DNA from: Andrena cerasifolii
Lineage: Eukaryota; Arthropoda; Insecta; Hymenoptera; Andrenidae
Direction: 5' to 3'
NCBI RefSeq assembly: GCF_050908995.1
Contig: NC_135123.1
Coordinates: 1,798,001-1,862,000, forward strand
Length of the DNA: 64,000 nt
The notes under the pieces are model-generated. The model was given only the letters and a program-made list of their open reading frames with translations. It made no database searches and had not been told where the DNA came from. This document shows positions 23,721-34,195 of the stretch, in pieces. A program made the position numbers and the translations under genes. Every line of letters begins with the position of its first letter. The stretch's first letter is position 1.

Positions 23721-23984
23721 CAGCTCGACCTCCCACAGGTTAAAAATGCATTAAAAACTAAAAAATAATGCTTTTCTTGTACTACAATTTGGATGGTGTT
23801 TTTTCACTTTAAATAAAATCGTGGAGCAGGATATCTCACAACAAATTCCTGCTCGTTTAACATAATTTTTTTTTATATATTTTTCTTGTCTCCAATTAAG
23901 TTACAGTCATCAAAATAAAACAATCCAATTTCATTGGAGAATTGAAATAAGACATTCAAGCTTTCACCCCCTTGATATGGATGA

Positions 23985-25165
23985 TTACAGATAAAAGAAG
24001 TGCCATATATTTTTCGAAGAATTATATTTTCTCATTCTGGGTAATTTCTCTTCTCCATTGGCGGTCTTCAACTGGACATAACTGCCTCCACATAAAATTG
24101 TTGCATTAACGGCGCCCTGATTACTATCTACTTCTTCGGCATCGTCCGATTGATTGCGGATTTCAGCTTTGTAATGGCATAAGGTGCACATTACGCTGAA
24201 GATGTTCTTGAAGCCACACCGTTTCACACCAGTTATTCGTAGGTGTTCAATGCCGCAGTCTTCCCTATGGTTTACATGCTTACCTATTTTCTGCAATTGA
24301 GCAAGCACATTTTAGATATCCATTATATCGTTGCTATTTATGAGACGCGATTGTTATTGTGGCTCGCTCTTCGCAACTTTTTCTACAACGAAGTTTTCTT
24401 CTTCGTTACTTTCTACATCCGTGCCTTCTGGTATTTCGGTTTTCAGTTCTTCTAGCACCTCTTCAATTTCTCCCGCACTGGCCGTACCAGTGTCTTCATC
24501 GGAGGGCGAGTGCATTGTCTCTTGGGGCGTATGATTTCGTCCATCGGATGTTGATGGTGCCTCTACCATACTTTCCTCGGCCACTTCTTCTGGATGTTGT
24601 CCTACGGCAGTGTCGTCTGCGCTTTTTACCCTTTCCTGTTTCTTCTGAAGGGTTAAAAGCCTTCTCTTTTCGCGATATACTTTCCGTTTCGAAAATCTCC
24701 TTGTGGACGGACGTAATTTTCGCGGACGCAACGGAGAATTATTGTCCCTATCTTCTTGCACGTCCTGCATGTTCACACTTCCAGTCACACTCATTTTACA
24801 CTACCCCAACAAACACAACACAACCTAACCTTCTGTCCGTTGCAATAAAATGTCAACGCGAACCGTGAACATGACACGTGATTTCAATGACGCGTCTGTG
24901 GTGCGGTCTGAAACAAATGACGATCTACAAATCAGACAACGGCGCAAACAGTCCGTTGCGATCAATCCCTTGAAAGAAGGCAACGACGCAGACGCATGTT
25001 TATTTTGACGTAATTGTTGAAGAGATGGTGGATATGAATAATAGAAGTATTATATTGTATACTATTATACAGAATGATTCTCTAGCTAGTGTTTTCAAAG
25101 CCGATGCCGCCAATAAGCCGCGTCTCGCTGAGTTTCGTGGATTTCGACGCTTGAGACGAGATTCA
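23985..25165 (-). mobile_element. Truncated second copy of the Mutator-like/YqaJ transposon
   Basis: Minus-strand frames (24794-24354, then 24308-23985) align with the N-terminal third of the plus copy at 26055 onward. Shared stretches are KRKVYREKR, DDTAVGQHPEEVAEE, ACLQ-like LAQLQKIGKH, REDCGIEHL, SVMCTLCHYKAEI and ATILCGGSY. The copy diverges abruptly after GGSYVQLK near 24060, so most of the transposase and all of the nuclease are absent. Its 5' flank (24880-25165) is the reverse complement of 25655-25950, making the two copies head to head. It keeps a Gln codon where the plus copy has a stop. Confidence 0.8.
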
Positions 25166-25279
25166 CTACAGCATAATTTCTATACAAATTCTGCTGTAGG
25201 ATTACATTTCACGTTCGACCACGCGGTGTCGTTTCATTTTTTCCGGGCTTCGCCTTCGCCGTTCATATCAAACAAACTT

Positions 25280-25585
25280 CAGAAAAATACACACACATTC
25301 AACATAACGTGCCTTCGCCATTTCTTTCTTTAATTTCCGTGTGTCTTCCTCCTTTTTCTTCTCCTCCGCTTCCTTTTTATTTTTCAAAATCTCCCTCTCT
25401 TTCTGCATTTCCTCCTCTCTCCTATTTTCTCCTCCCTCTCCGTCCTCGTTTCCCGGCTGACGCCAGGTCAGTGCATCCTTGATCTGGAAATGAAATAATG
25501 AATGTATTATTTTATGGCAAATAGTAAGATTGCACAGCGTGATTCTGTCGCTAGAGTCGTAAAGAAAATGCCACGCATTTCTCAT
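25280..25585 (-). pseudogene. Captured exon-like coiled-coil segment between the transposon arms
   Basis: On the minus strand a pyrimidine-rich TTATTTCATTTCCAG precedes an open frame starting IKDALTWRQPGNED. It runs into a highly charged run rich in RREEE, KEREI, KKEAEEKKK and TRKLKKEM, then ends about 70 residues later. An AG acceptor before a charged coiled-coil frame looks like a host exon piece rather than transposon coding. I do not recognise the parent gene. Both flanking arms belong to the transposon, so this segment forms the unique centre of the palindrome. Confidence 0.4.
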
Positions 25586-26054
25586 CAGATCTTTGCGAAA
25601 ATGGCGTCAACCGATTCCTTATGCCGTCACGATGAAAATGGCCCCAAGCTAATTTCGAGCGTCGAAATCCACGAAACTCAGCGAGGCGCGGTTTATTGGC
25701 GGCATCGCCTTTGTAGACTCTAGCCAGAGAATCACTTTGTATAACAGTATACAATATAGTACTTATATTATGCATACTCTCCATTTTTTTCTTCAACGTC
25801 CACCTGGTTGGCGTTCTTTCAGCAGAATGACGCTCCACGCAGCGGATTGTTTGCGCCGTTGCCTGGTTTGTAGAGCGTCATTTGTTTCAGTTCGCACCAC
25901 ATACGAATTTTTGGATTCACATTTCACGTTCACGGTTCGCGTTTACTTTTTTTTTTTTTTTTGTAACGGGTAGAAGGTTTTTGAGTCGTGGTGCGTTGTG
26001 TTTGTGTTTGTGTTGTGTTTGTTGCTTTAGTGTGAAATAAGTGACACTCTAAAT

Positions 26055-27800
26055 GTGAATATGCAGGACGTGCAAGAAGATATGGACAATAATTCTCCGT
26101 TTCGTCCGCGACACTTACGTCCATCCGCAAGGAGATTTTCGAAACGGAAAGTATATCGCGAAAAGAGAAGCCCTTTGACCCTTCAGAAGAAACAGGAAAA
26201 GGCAAAATCGGTAGACGACACTGCCGTAGGACAACATCCAGAAGAAGTAGCCGAGGAGCGTATAGTAGAGGAACCATCAACATCCGATGGACGAAATCAT
26301 ACGCATCAAGAGATAATGTACTTGCCATCTGATGAAGATACTGATACGGCCAGTTCGGGAGAAACTGAAGATGCGCTTGAAGAATTTGATATACAAAGTA
26401 ACGAAGAAGAAAACTTCGTTATAGAAAAAGTTACGAAGGACGAGCCGCAAGAGCAATCGCGTCTCCAAAATAGCAACGATATAATGAATTTCCCAAATGT
26501 GCTTGCTTAATTGCAAAAAATAGGTAAGCATGCAAAAAATAGGGAAGACTGCGGCATCGAACACTTACAAATAACTGGTGTGAAACGGCGTGGCTTCAAG
26601 AGCATCTTCAGCGTAATGTGCACTTTATGCCATTACAAAGCTGAAATCTGCAATCAATCGGACGAAGCCGAAGAAGTGAATTGCAATCAGGGCGCTGTTG
26701 ATGCAACAATTTTATGTGGAGGCAGTTATACCCAGTTGGAAGACACTTTTGCAGGAGTGAACATACGTTGCATGTCGAAGAGAGACTTTGTGAAGAATCT
26801 AGATGAATTCGTCAAGTCTGCAATGGTCGCTGCAGAAAAAGAGATGTTAGCAGCGGCTGAAGAAGAAAAACGTTTGACGATTGAAAGAGGCGACGTTCTT
26901 CCCGGATCAGGGACCCCTCACATCCCCGTTGTGGCCGATGGAAGTTGGATGAAGAGATTGTACCGCAGCGGATGTTACGATTCTGCGTCTGGAGTCGGCG
27001 TGATAGTTGGCTATCATACGAAGAAAGTTTTATTTTACGGCGTTCGAAATAAAGTCTGCAGAATTTGTCGGATTGCTGCGAAAAACAATAAAGAACCCCG
27101 AAAGCACATATGCTTCAAAAACTGGAACACATCTCGAGCATCGACTGCTATGGAAAGCGATGCTATAGTAGAAGGATTCAATACTAGCGTAGAAAAACGT
27201 GGGCTCGTTTATTCTACTCTAAGATTGATATTCTACTATAACAAGATTATTGATGCCGACCCATATAAGAGACAGATTCGCGTAAAAAAAATTGAATGCA
27301 TGAATCATTTGTTGCGAAACTTCTGCACAAAACTGAAAGCGATTGTGAAGAAGACTACACGGACATCGTAAAAGCCGCAAAGTTTAGATACAATCAGAAT
27401 GTATCAATCGACGAGAAAACGAAGAATTTGTGTAGCGACATACAGAATGTTCCAAGCCACGTGTTTGGTGAACACGCAGAGTGTGCAAGTCTAGGATATT
27501 TCTGCGATGGAAACAATAAAGAGAAAGAAAAAAACATCGTTCCAGAATTGACGAAAATTGGAGTGTACCAGGACGTAAAAGAAATTCTTCGTCCACTGTT
27601 AGCTCATGCGGAGAACTTACTCTATAATACCAATAATAACGCTGTGGAAAGTTTAAACGGAATAATTGCCAAGTACATTGGCGGAAAAAGATTAAATTTC
27701 GCCAAAAGAGGATCGTATACAGGAAGATGTGTTTCTGCTATCGTAGAATACAACAGTAACCAAGTGCACTCGCGATTGAATGCGGTAATGAAGAAAATAA
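26055..27800 (+). pseudogene. Mutator-like (PF20700-type) transposase, broken
   Basis: Expected role: DDE transposase cutting the element's ends. An acidic N-terminal region (SDEDTDTASSGETED) is followed by a CxxC motif (MCTLCHYKAE). The family block VVADGSWMKR carries the first catalytic Asp near 26940. GVIVGYHTKKVLFYGVRNKVC, KIECMNHLLRNFCTKL and the C-terminal AVESLNGIIAKYIGGKRLN with SYTGRCVSAIVEYN follow. Breaks: a TAA at 26508-26510 where the sister copy has CAA; about 27205-27240, where relatives carry an Asp-Gly-Asp/Ser motif, reads LRLIFYYNK; a frameshift near 27340-27366; and another near 27790 before the nuclease. Family assignment rests on remembered motif wording and is strong; activity is excluded for this copy. 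Confidence 0.8.
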
Positions 27801-28776
27801 GAAGACAGAAAAGGAAAAGAGAGCTGCGAAACAGAAGGAAACGAAGGCTGCGCGATATGTTCGCAAACAATTTCCGTCGCAGAAAGATTCTGATTATGGA
27901 CAAAATGCACAGAAGCCAGACATGCCATCCGAAATGTATGAACTGGAGCGGGAGAAGCATATGCAAATGCTCAGTGACTGGCAAGAGAAAAGGCACGCTA
28001 TTGAAGACGAAACCATCGGACAAGCGAAGAACCGCAGATGGTTGCAGTATAGGTCCAAATTGTTGACAGCATCCAATTTTGGACAAGTGTGCCGTCGCCG
28101 ACCTGACACGCTATGCGCAAATGCAGTGAAATCATTTGTGTATCCAAAGTTAATTAGTGCACCAGCGGTGGAATACGGGAAAGAATGCGAGAAGATTGCT
28201 CGCGAAGAATTGAAGAAGCAATACACAGATATTGCAGAATGTAGAATATTCATCGACAGCTGCATCCCCTTCTTAGGAGCTTCACCGGATGGAATCATCG
28301 GTCAAGAGGGTATTGTGGAAATCAAATGCCCTAAATCAGCGGAGAACTTTACGCCGGAAGAGGCTATGGAAAAAATTCCCGCTGTCCGACGCATGTTCAC
28401 ATGTAAAACAGGTATTTCAATGAACAAAACGCATCACTATTTTTATCAAGTACAAGGCCAGTTACATATTACTGACCGAAAGTATTGCATATTTTGCATT
28501 TGGACCCCGAAGGGGCTGAAATTTATAAAAGTAGAGAGAGATGATGCGTTTTGGAAAAGAGAAATGGAGCCAAAACTGGTTCAATTTTATTTAGAATGCA
28601 TTCTACCGGAATTAATTGATAGTCGGCACAATAGATGCATGCCTATTCGGGAGCCTCAATTTATACAATCAGAGAGAGCGAGAGAAAAAGCGAAAAGCTC
28701 GAAAAAGCGAAAGAGGTCTCCCTCTGAAAATCGCGAAACTCCGATCTTATCGAACCGGCGTCGCAACGCACTGTAA
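27793..28776 (+). pseudogene. YqaJ-like (lambda-exonuclease superfamily) nuclease domain, downstream part of the transposon ORF
   Basis: YqaJ proteins are PD-(D/E)XK nucleases of the phage recombinase-exonuclease type. Seen here: RRWLQYRSKLLTASNFGQVC, then GASPDGIIG (catalytic Asp) and IVEIKCP (E-x-K) about 15 residues later, then YYF-type HHYFYQVQGQL and CIFCIWTPKG. These are the expected order and spacing. A basic tail (KSSKKRKR) looks like a nuclear localisation signal. The frame from 27793 is open to the stop with all motif residues present, so the domain is intact even though it is out of frame with the transposase. An ATG at 27922 could start it separately, but similarity to fused relatives makes an ancestral single polyprotein more likely. 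Confidence 0.8.
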
Positions 28777-28800
28777 AGTGCAGGGCCACTGACTGTGTCA

Positions 28801-29220
28801 GTGGTCACAAGTGTCAGCAATCGCACTTTTCCTCGCGGATCCTCCGATCACGCGAGTCGATCGACGCCGCCGTAACTTTCCCCAGAAAGTGAAAAAGGAA
28901 GTAACAAATTAAATTCACAGTTTAATTTTTTCAGACACATTTTTAAGTTCACAAGAGCAGGCAGACAGACAGAAGACGGAGGCAAGGTAGAAAAAAGGGT
29001 ATACGTCACACCCTTGTGCCGAGTCCGGTTTGGTCAAAGGAGGCCAGGCTGGCACATACGGGCATCGCAGGTATGCATGATGTTTGACGAAATATTGAAA
29101 CAAACTTTTACTTTTATACGCAACTTACTGAAATGTTTGCGATCATTTCTTACAGTCGGACTTTTTATAAAATTACAGCGCACATGATGTATGGGACAGT
29201 AATGCCAGGGCAAATGGAGT
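28801..29220. other. Spacer after the YqaJ ORF
   Basis: Contains CCACTGACTGTGTCAGTGG, a short perfect hairpin at 28790-28808, and no other feature. The transposon's 3' terminus should lie here but was not identified. Confidence 0.35.
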
Positions 29221-30197
29221 GTGTTACGAGCCGGGGCTGCAGCAACGCGAGAGGCCGGCGAGAAGGGTATTTCCCAAGGAATACGGTTTATGAATTTGTT
29301 AGTTAGGTACGTGGACGAACCTGATGCGAAATCAGGGAGCCGCTTGGATTATTGACGGCGAGGACGAACCTGATGCGAAATCAGGGAGCCTCTAGGAATG
29401 GAGTCAAGCGCGGACGAACCTGATTCGAAATCAGGGAGCCGCAGGAGGGTGAAACGTCGTGAACGAACCCGATGCGAAATCGGGGTGTCACTAGGATGAT
29501 GTTCACAGACGAACTCGACGCGAAGTCAAGGAGCTGTTAGGAGGTTGGATTATTCACAGACGAACCTGGTGCGAAACCAGGGAGCTGTTCGGAGGTTGGT
29601 ACACTTACAGACGAGCCTGATGCGAAATCAGGGAGCTGTAGGACACGGACGAACCTGATGCGAAATCAGGGAGCCGTAGGAGGGTTAAACGTAGACGAAC
29701 CCGATGCGAAATCGGGGAGCCACTAGGTTGGTAAAGATTCCTTGTTCTGGATGAAAGGTTGCGAACGAACCTGATGCTAGATCAGGGAGTCGCGGGAAAT
29801 GTTAGTAATGCCTCGTAACTCTTAATTTATGTTTGATACAACTCGAGCGGTAAAGTTGTATCAGTGGGTGAGTGCTACTAATATTATAAGGATCGCTGGG
29901 TAAAAGACGGGTTTTAACGAATCTACTCGATTTAGACGTGAACACCATTCGTGTATTCAATAACTAATTATAGTACAAATGTAAGTGTCGCGATTAAATA
30001 GTGTAGTAAAATTGTATAGATTACCACTAATTTGCTCGGTGTTGACGCACTGGCGATGCGGGGCGTACGAGTGGCTATTTCAAAGTGCCAAATAAAATAT
30101 AAACCGAACTCGCGGATTCTATGAGGTCAACTATGATTCAGAAGGAGACTTTAGCTCGATCTTACTGAATTCAACCGACTCGGTACGAGCGTGACAC
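29221..30197 (+). mobile_element. LTR-like block containing a hairpin array
   Basis: Begins TGTTACGAGCCGG and ends CCGACTCGGTACGAGCGTGACA, TG...CA ends with partly inverted wording, about 977 bp. An AATAAA lies near 30090. No convincing target-site duplication was found (AGTG against CGAC), so this is a tentative solo LTR. The first half is the ten-unit hairpin array described separately. Confidence 0.4.
29309..29795 (+). repeat. Tandem array of ten covarying hairpins, about 46-51 bp period
   Basis: Each unit has GACGAA, then a 6-bp stem, GCGAA loop and 6-bp stem (consensus CCTGATGCGAAATCAGG), then GGAGC. Stem-loops start at 29320, 29369, 29419, 29468, 29514, 29565, 29616, 29654, 29700 and 29770. 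Spacer sequence between units is variable while the stem-loop block is conserved. Stem substitutions are mostly paired: CCCGAT/ATCGGG at 29468 and 29700, CCTGGT/ACCAGG at 29565, and two paired changes plus one mismatch at 29514. Confidence 0.9.
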
Positions 30198-31255
30198 GAC
30201 GTTACTCTACGCGTGACTGTACTGCTTTTAACCGCAGAGGGTAGAAACCAAAGGGTTTATATAGTCCCAAAAATGAGTGGGGATGCGTTAGAAATTTCCA
30301 TATAAGGAAATTCTTCGGGGTCGTCGTCGTGTCACTCCCGTTCCCATGGTCGTGATCCAGATGGTCGAGATCATGACCCCCCTTAGTAGTATGTGATAAG
30401 CAAAAGGATTTTAGGGCGTTTTCCCTTCGCAGACGCGAGCTCGAAAAGTGGTTGAGAGCGGCGTATGGGAAAATTCCACATACGTAACAAGTGCTACATG
30501 AAATAATAAGTACCATATTTCAGGTAATTTTTGACACTTTATAAATCTACGGTAAAATTTTGTACGCTTATAGAACAACAATTAAATATTTCCATTACAA
30601 TGTGTTACAGATCCACACTGCCATACGTCAGATTTCATTATAAGCGATAATGCGCTATTTAGCAGTTTTAGCACTCGCGTTGACAGTTGGTGCCGCGCGG
30701 AATTTATATATATCGCCATATCTTCTACAATTATTTATGAAGCAGTGTGAAAATTGGTGAAAATCTTGCTTGTATATTAAGGAAAAACTTTGTCGCTGCA
30801 AGTTATATGTACCTCAAAATTGCCTCGATACTTTTTAACGGCGAACGTTGAAAAGCATGGGTTATGTCCAGTATTACTTTTTAATTAAATATTATTACAT
30901 TTTCTAACATAAGGGTTTTGTGCATACATTTTGCGGCTTTGCTAGAGTTTTCTGAGTTTTATATTTCAAGTCTCATAACGATCCCTTAATATTTACTCAA
31001 GTTATCGCAATTTATGTTTAAAGAAATAACGATTTTTGACGATGAAATTTTTTTTCTTTATAATTTTTAGCTCAAATAGTAATGATTGGATAAACAAACT
31101 GTAAACAGAAAAATGTGCCCTGACGAGCTTTACAACACTATATTTTTTAAAATTCAGTTTAATAACATTTAATTTTCCAATCTTTCTTAGCGTTTGGACA
31201 ATAATTTTTCGCATTTTAGAGCGCTAAGTAGTCCCCTTATTGCATCCGAGTCCTC
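30198..31255. other. No gene recognised
   Basis: AT-rich with stops in all frames; the 104-aa minus ORF at 30202-30516 has no domain I recognise. A GTCGTCGTCGTG stretch lies near 30320. Confidence 0.35.
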
Positions 31256-31670
31256 AATTGCACATTGATTATACAAAATATTACATCCTTCTACGTATAA
31301 ATAAAAAATATTGATTCGCAAATTAGTATTGTTTCATTGACATGTTTCCTAACTTCACTACCCAACCTCTCTATCTTTCGTTATTGCTATCCTCCTTTAC
31401 GCTCAGCGAGGCTCTGACGCTAGACGCAGCTCTCGTGCCGTATTCCTTCAAGACTTCTCGATAGAAAGATATGTGGCAACAGCGCGGCAGAGACAGAGAG
31501 AACAGAAAATGTGGCAACTATGCGAAAAAAATTCGTCTACACAGAGTACCTGGAGATGTCACCTCTGTACAACTTCTTTTTATCGACCGCAGTAGTTTCA
31601 TTAGGGTCCGTCTGTTTACAAGGGACGCTTCGATCGATTCGGACCATAACAAAAATGAGACGGCAGCCTT
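31256..31670 (-). repeat. Interspersed repeat, unknown class, copy 2 (inverted)
   Basis: Reverse complement of 21970-22383 with scattered differences; see that entry. Its right end nearly touches the palindromic MITE starting at 31681. Confidence 0.75.
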
Positions 31671-31680
31671 AAACTACATG

Positions 31681-32110
31681 TAAACCGGCGTACAAATCGC
31701 CGGTAACATGTATGAAGCCAATTTCCATCAGCTTTGGGATACACTGATTTGTATCCAGCAACTTGTATCCGGCCTTGCTCCAAATGGTCTTCTAGAAATC
31801 ATTTGTATCCCAGCAACATCGCCCAAGTGTCTGGCGGCGTAACATCACAGGATGTGGCTTGTATCGAGGCTTCTCGTTTCGGATTGAAAACATTGCCAAA
31901 TCTCTAGCAACCATATGCAGGAGCTCTTCAAAATCTGATTTGGAGCTCCTGCATATGGTACCTCCAAAAAAAAATTAACGAGATACAAATTATCGTGCAT
32001 ATTCATGTTGCCAGAAACTCAGATACAAGTTGCCGAATACAAATCAGTATATCCCAGAGCTGATGGAAACTCGTCGAATACATATTGCCGGCGATTTATA
32101 TTCCGGTTTA
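31681..32110. mobile_element. Palindromic MITE, TAAACCGG ends, with inner perfect hairpin
   Basis: 430 bp bounded by TAAACCGG and CCGGTTTA. Arms of about 75 bp share AATCGCCGG, CATCAGCT and ATACTGATTTGTAT-type motifs. In the middle, CCATATGCAGGAGCTC (about 31910) pairs perfectly with GAGCTCCTGCATATGG (about 31943). Confidence 0.75.
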
Positions 32111-32303
32111 CTCGAGCCTTTATAGTTTTACATATAGATGATTCAAATTTATAATGCAATTTTTAAAAGCTGATGATTCTCCGTCACTTTATCAAAACAG
32201 CAATATATGCAAATGGTGCTATTCTGATTGAGTTATCAAGAAGTTATAATGTTTGTATACGGTACATACATATAATGCAAATACTGCCCTACAACTTATA
32301 CAA

Positions 32304-32539
32304 CAGGGGTGACTAACTGGTGGCTCGCGAGCCACCGGGGGCACCTCCGCCTTGCTGCCACACTGAACGGCCCCCCTCCATAACGACCAGACTCTGACGA
32401 TCGCAGTCGATTCCTCCTTCGTTCCTTCTCTTCTTGACTGCGATCGTCAGAGCCTGGGAGGTATGGAAGGGGCCGTTCAGCGTGGCAGCAAGGTGGAGGT
32501 GCCCTCGGCGGCTCGCGAGCCACCAGTTAGTCAACCCTG
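32304..32539. mobile_element. GC-rich hAT-type foldback MITE, sister of the TMEM67-intron copy
   Basis: Ends CAGGGGTGACTAACTGG and (complement) CAGGGTTGACTAACTGG; exact 8-bp duplication TTATACAA at 32296-32303 and 32540-32547. 236 bp; shares the GACTCTGACGATCGCAGT core and the C+T-rich loop with 12849-13066. GCTCGCGAGCC palindromes sit near both ends. Confidence 0.93.
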
Positions 32540-33047
32540 TTATACAATATGATATAAAATAATTTTGTAGAAATATCTTGCTTTGAATACTAAAACACTC
32601 ACAGTACAATATAAGAAAAGGTGCTTATCCCAAATTTGTTGACACTAGTGTATATACAGTAGGACTCCCAACATTTCAAGATTTATCGCTGCAGCCTAGC
32701 TGTGAACTTTTTTGAAGGTCTTGAAAAAATTGTAAACCTTTGGCTTCTGAAATCACCAACAATGCATTCATCAATACGTGCTTTAACCAATACATAAATA
32801 TTCGTTGACATTGACTTTAATATAAATACAGATTGCTTGTCTCCTATCTATCATTGATAATAATATGTATAAGGATAAGGAAGTGTATTTATCATTTTAC
32901 ATTACGGATGATGTATACAAGTCGCTATCAGTGAATGTTTATGATAGTGCATATCGTTAGTCAAAATCCAATGCGGATAAAATAGCGTTGTTGAAGACAT
33001 TGTCAGTAATGTAACCAAATTATTTAGTGACTTCGACTTAAGGAAGG
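32540..33047. other. No gene recognised
   Basis: AT-rich intergenic DNA without a readable feature beyond the 8-bp duplication at its left edge. Confidence 0.4.
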
Positions 33048-34153
33048 ACAACAGGGTAATAGCCCGAAAAGGAAAAGTATTTTTGGGAATTTATTAAAAG
33101 CAAAGTACTGAATGAATCTTTTTGGAACTTTCAGGACCTTTTATTGCATATTTAAATTACACGAATTGTTTTTTTGAAATTTATTTACAAGCTGTACAGA
33201 ACCAGTAAAATGGTGCTTCTATAATCAAAGAACCAAAATGTTTTAGAAACTATATGCGGATGGCTATGTCCACGGTGTAATAGACTAATAGACAGGTGCT
33301 CCGACTCGGCACCTTTACCACAGCGATTTTTAGCAAATTCGGTACCTCGTGCTGACTCTGCACTGGTGCCAGAAAATAATTTGGATTGGTTGTTTCTGAT
33401 AGAATTGAAGATAGCTCTATAAGAATCAATCAATCCAAGTCATTTTTGGCGCCAATGCAGAGTCAGTGCGAGTTACCGAATTCGCTATTTGTGTGCCGAT
33501 TTCTGTGTGGTTCCTCTGGCCGTCGCGAGAGGCGTCACAATATGAAATCCATGCACGCATGCATTTATGTGATTGTAGTAGTAGAGCTTAGTCGTATTAT
33601 GCGCAAAAAGTCAGCCTTTTCTCCTTGAGCGATAATCTAGCGGCCACCAGCAGAACTAGGACGAAAAAGTTACCCATTCCGAACCGGAGTCGCAACACCT
33701 GTCTGTTACACCGTGGCTATGGCACGCCGGGAGATTTTTTTGATTGTTCGTTTCCTTCTATTCCTTTTTCAACGCGAGAGATTAATTTACTAAAACCAAA
33801 TTTTACAATTTTTTTCAGAGATTCGCCATTTTGTCATTTTTCAAAATTTTCAAAATCGAACCGTCGTGCCATAGCCATCCGCATATAGTTTCTAAAACTT
33901 TTTGGTTTTTTTTTTTATTTCAGAAGAACCTTTTCGTCGGAAAACACAACCATTTCAGCGGAAATTTTTTGCAGCGCTGAGTTACTGGTCCTGTACAGCT
34001 TATAAATCTGCTTAAAATAAATTTAAAAAAAAATATTCATGTAACTGAAATACCCAATAGAAAGTCCTGAAAGTTTCACAAAAAATCATTGAGTAGTTTG
34101 CTTTTAATAAATTCCCAAAGATACCTTTCCTTTTCGAGCTATTACCCTGTTGT
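33048..34153. mobile_element. Large foldback element with a second inverted repeat inside
   Basis: The outer arms (ACAACAGGGTAATAGC and complement) run for about 230 bp each over 1106 bp. Shared landmarks are GGGAATTTATTAAAAGC and CCGCATATAGTTTCTAAAA. Inside, 33330-33380 and 33425-33490 form another inverted pair (GACTCTGCACTGG / CCAATGCAGAGTC). That inner unit has a third, partial relative at about 38640-38770, so it is a separate repeat nested here. Confidence 0.75.
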
Positions 34154-34195
34154 CTCCTCTCAAACAGGTCTAAAGTGTCAGTCAATAGGAGGCAG

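Larger units (their letters stand above)
25650..28800 (+). mobile_element. Transposon encoding Mutator-like transposase plus YqaJ nuclease
   Basis: The left limit is where similarity to the inverted copy begins (GCGTCGAAATCCACGAAACT, about 25655). The right limit is set only by the end of coding, because the minus copy is truncated and no matching right terminus was found. Coding runs 26055-28776 with one stop and two frameshifts. Terminal repeats and target-site duplication could not be defined. Confidence 0.75.

Noticed and set aside
24359..24868. 169-aa plus-strand ORF
   Set aside because: Antisense shadow of the transposon coding on the minus strand; the minus frame shows motifs shared with the 26-kb copy.
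27622..28086. 154-aa minus-strand ORF
   Set aside because: Shadow of the transposase/nuclease coding; no domain in this frame.
29309..29795. tRNA or tRNA-like gene cluster
   Set aside because: Only a single short stem-loop per unit; no acceptor stem, A-box or B-box.
29221..30197. Confident solo LTR call
   Set aside because: The ends look right but the flanks do not match, so it is kept only as a tentative feature.
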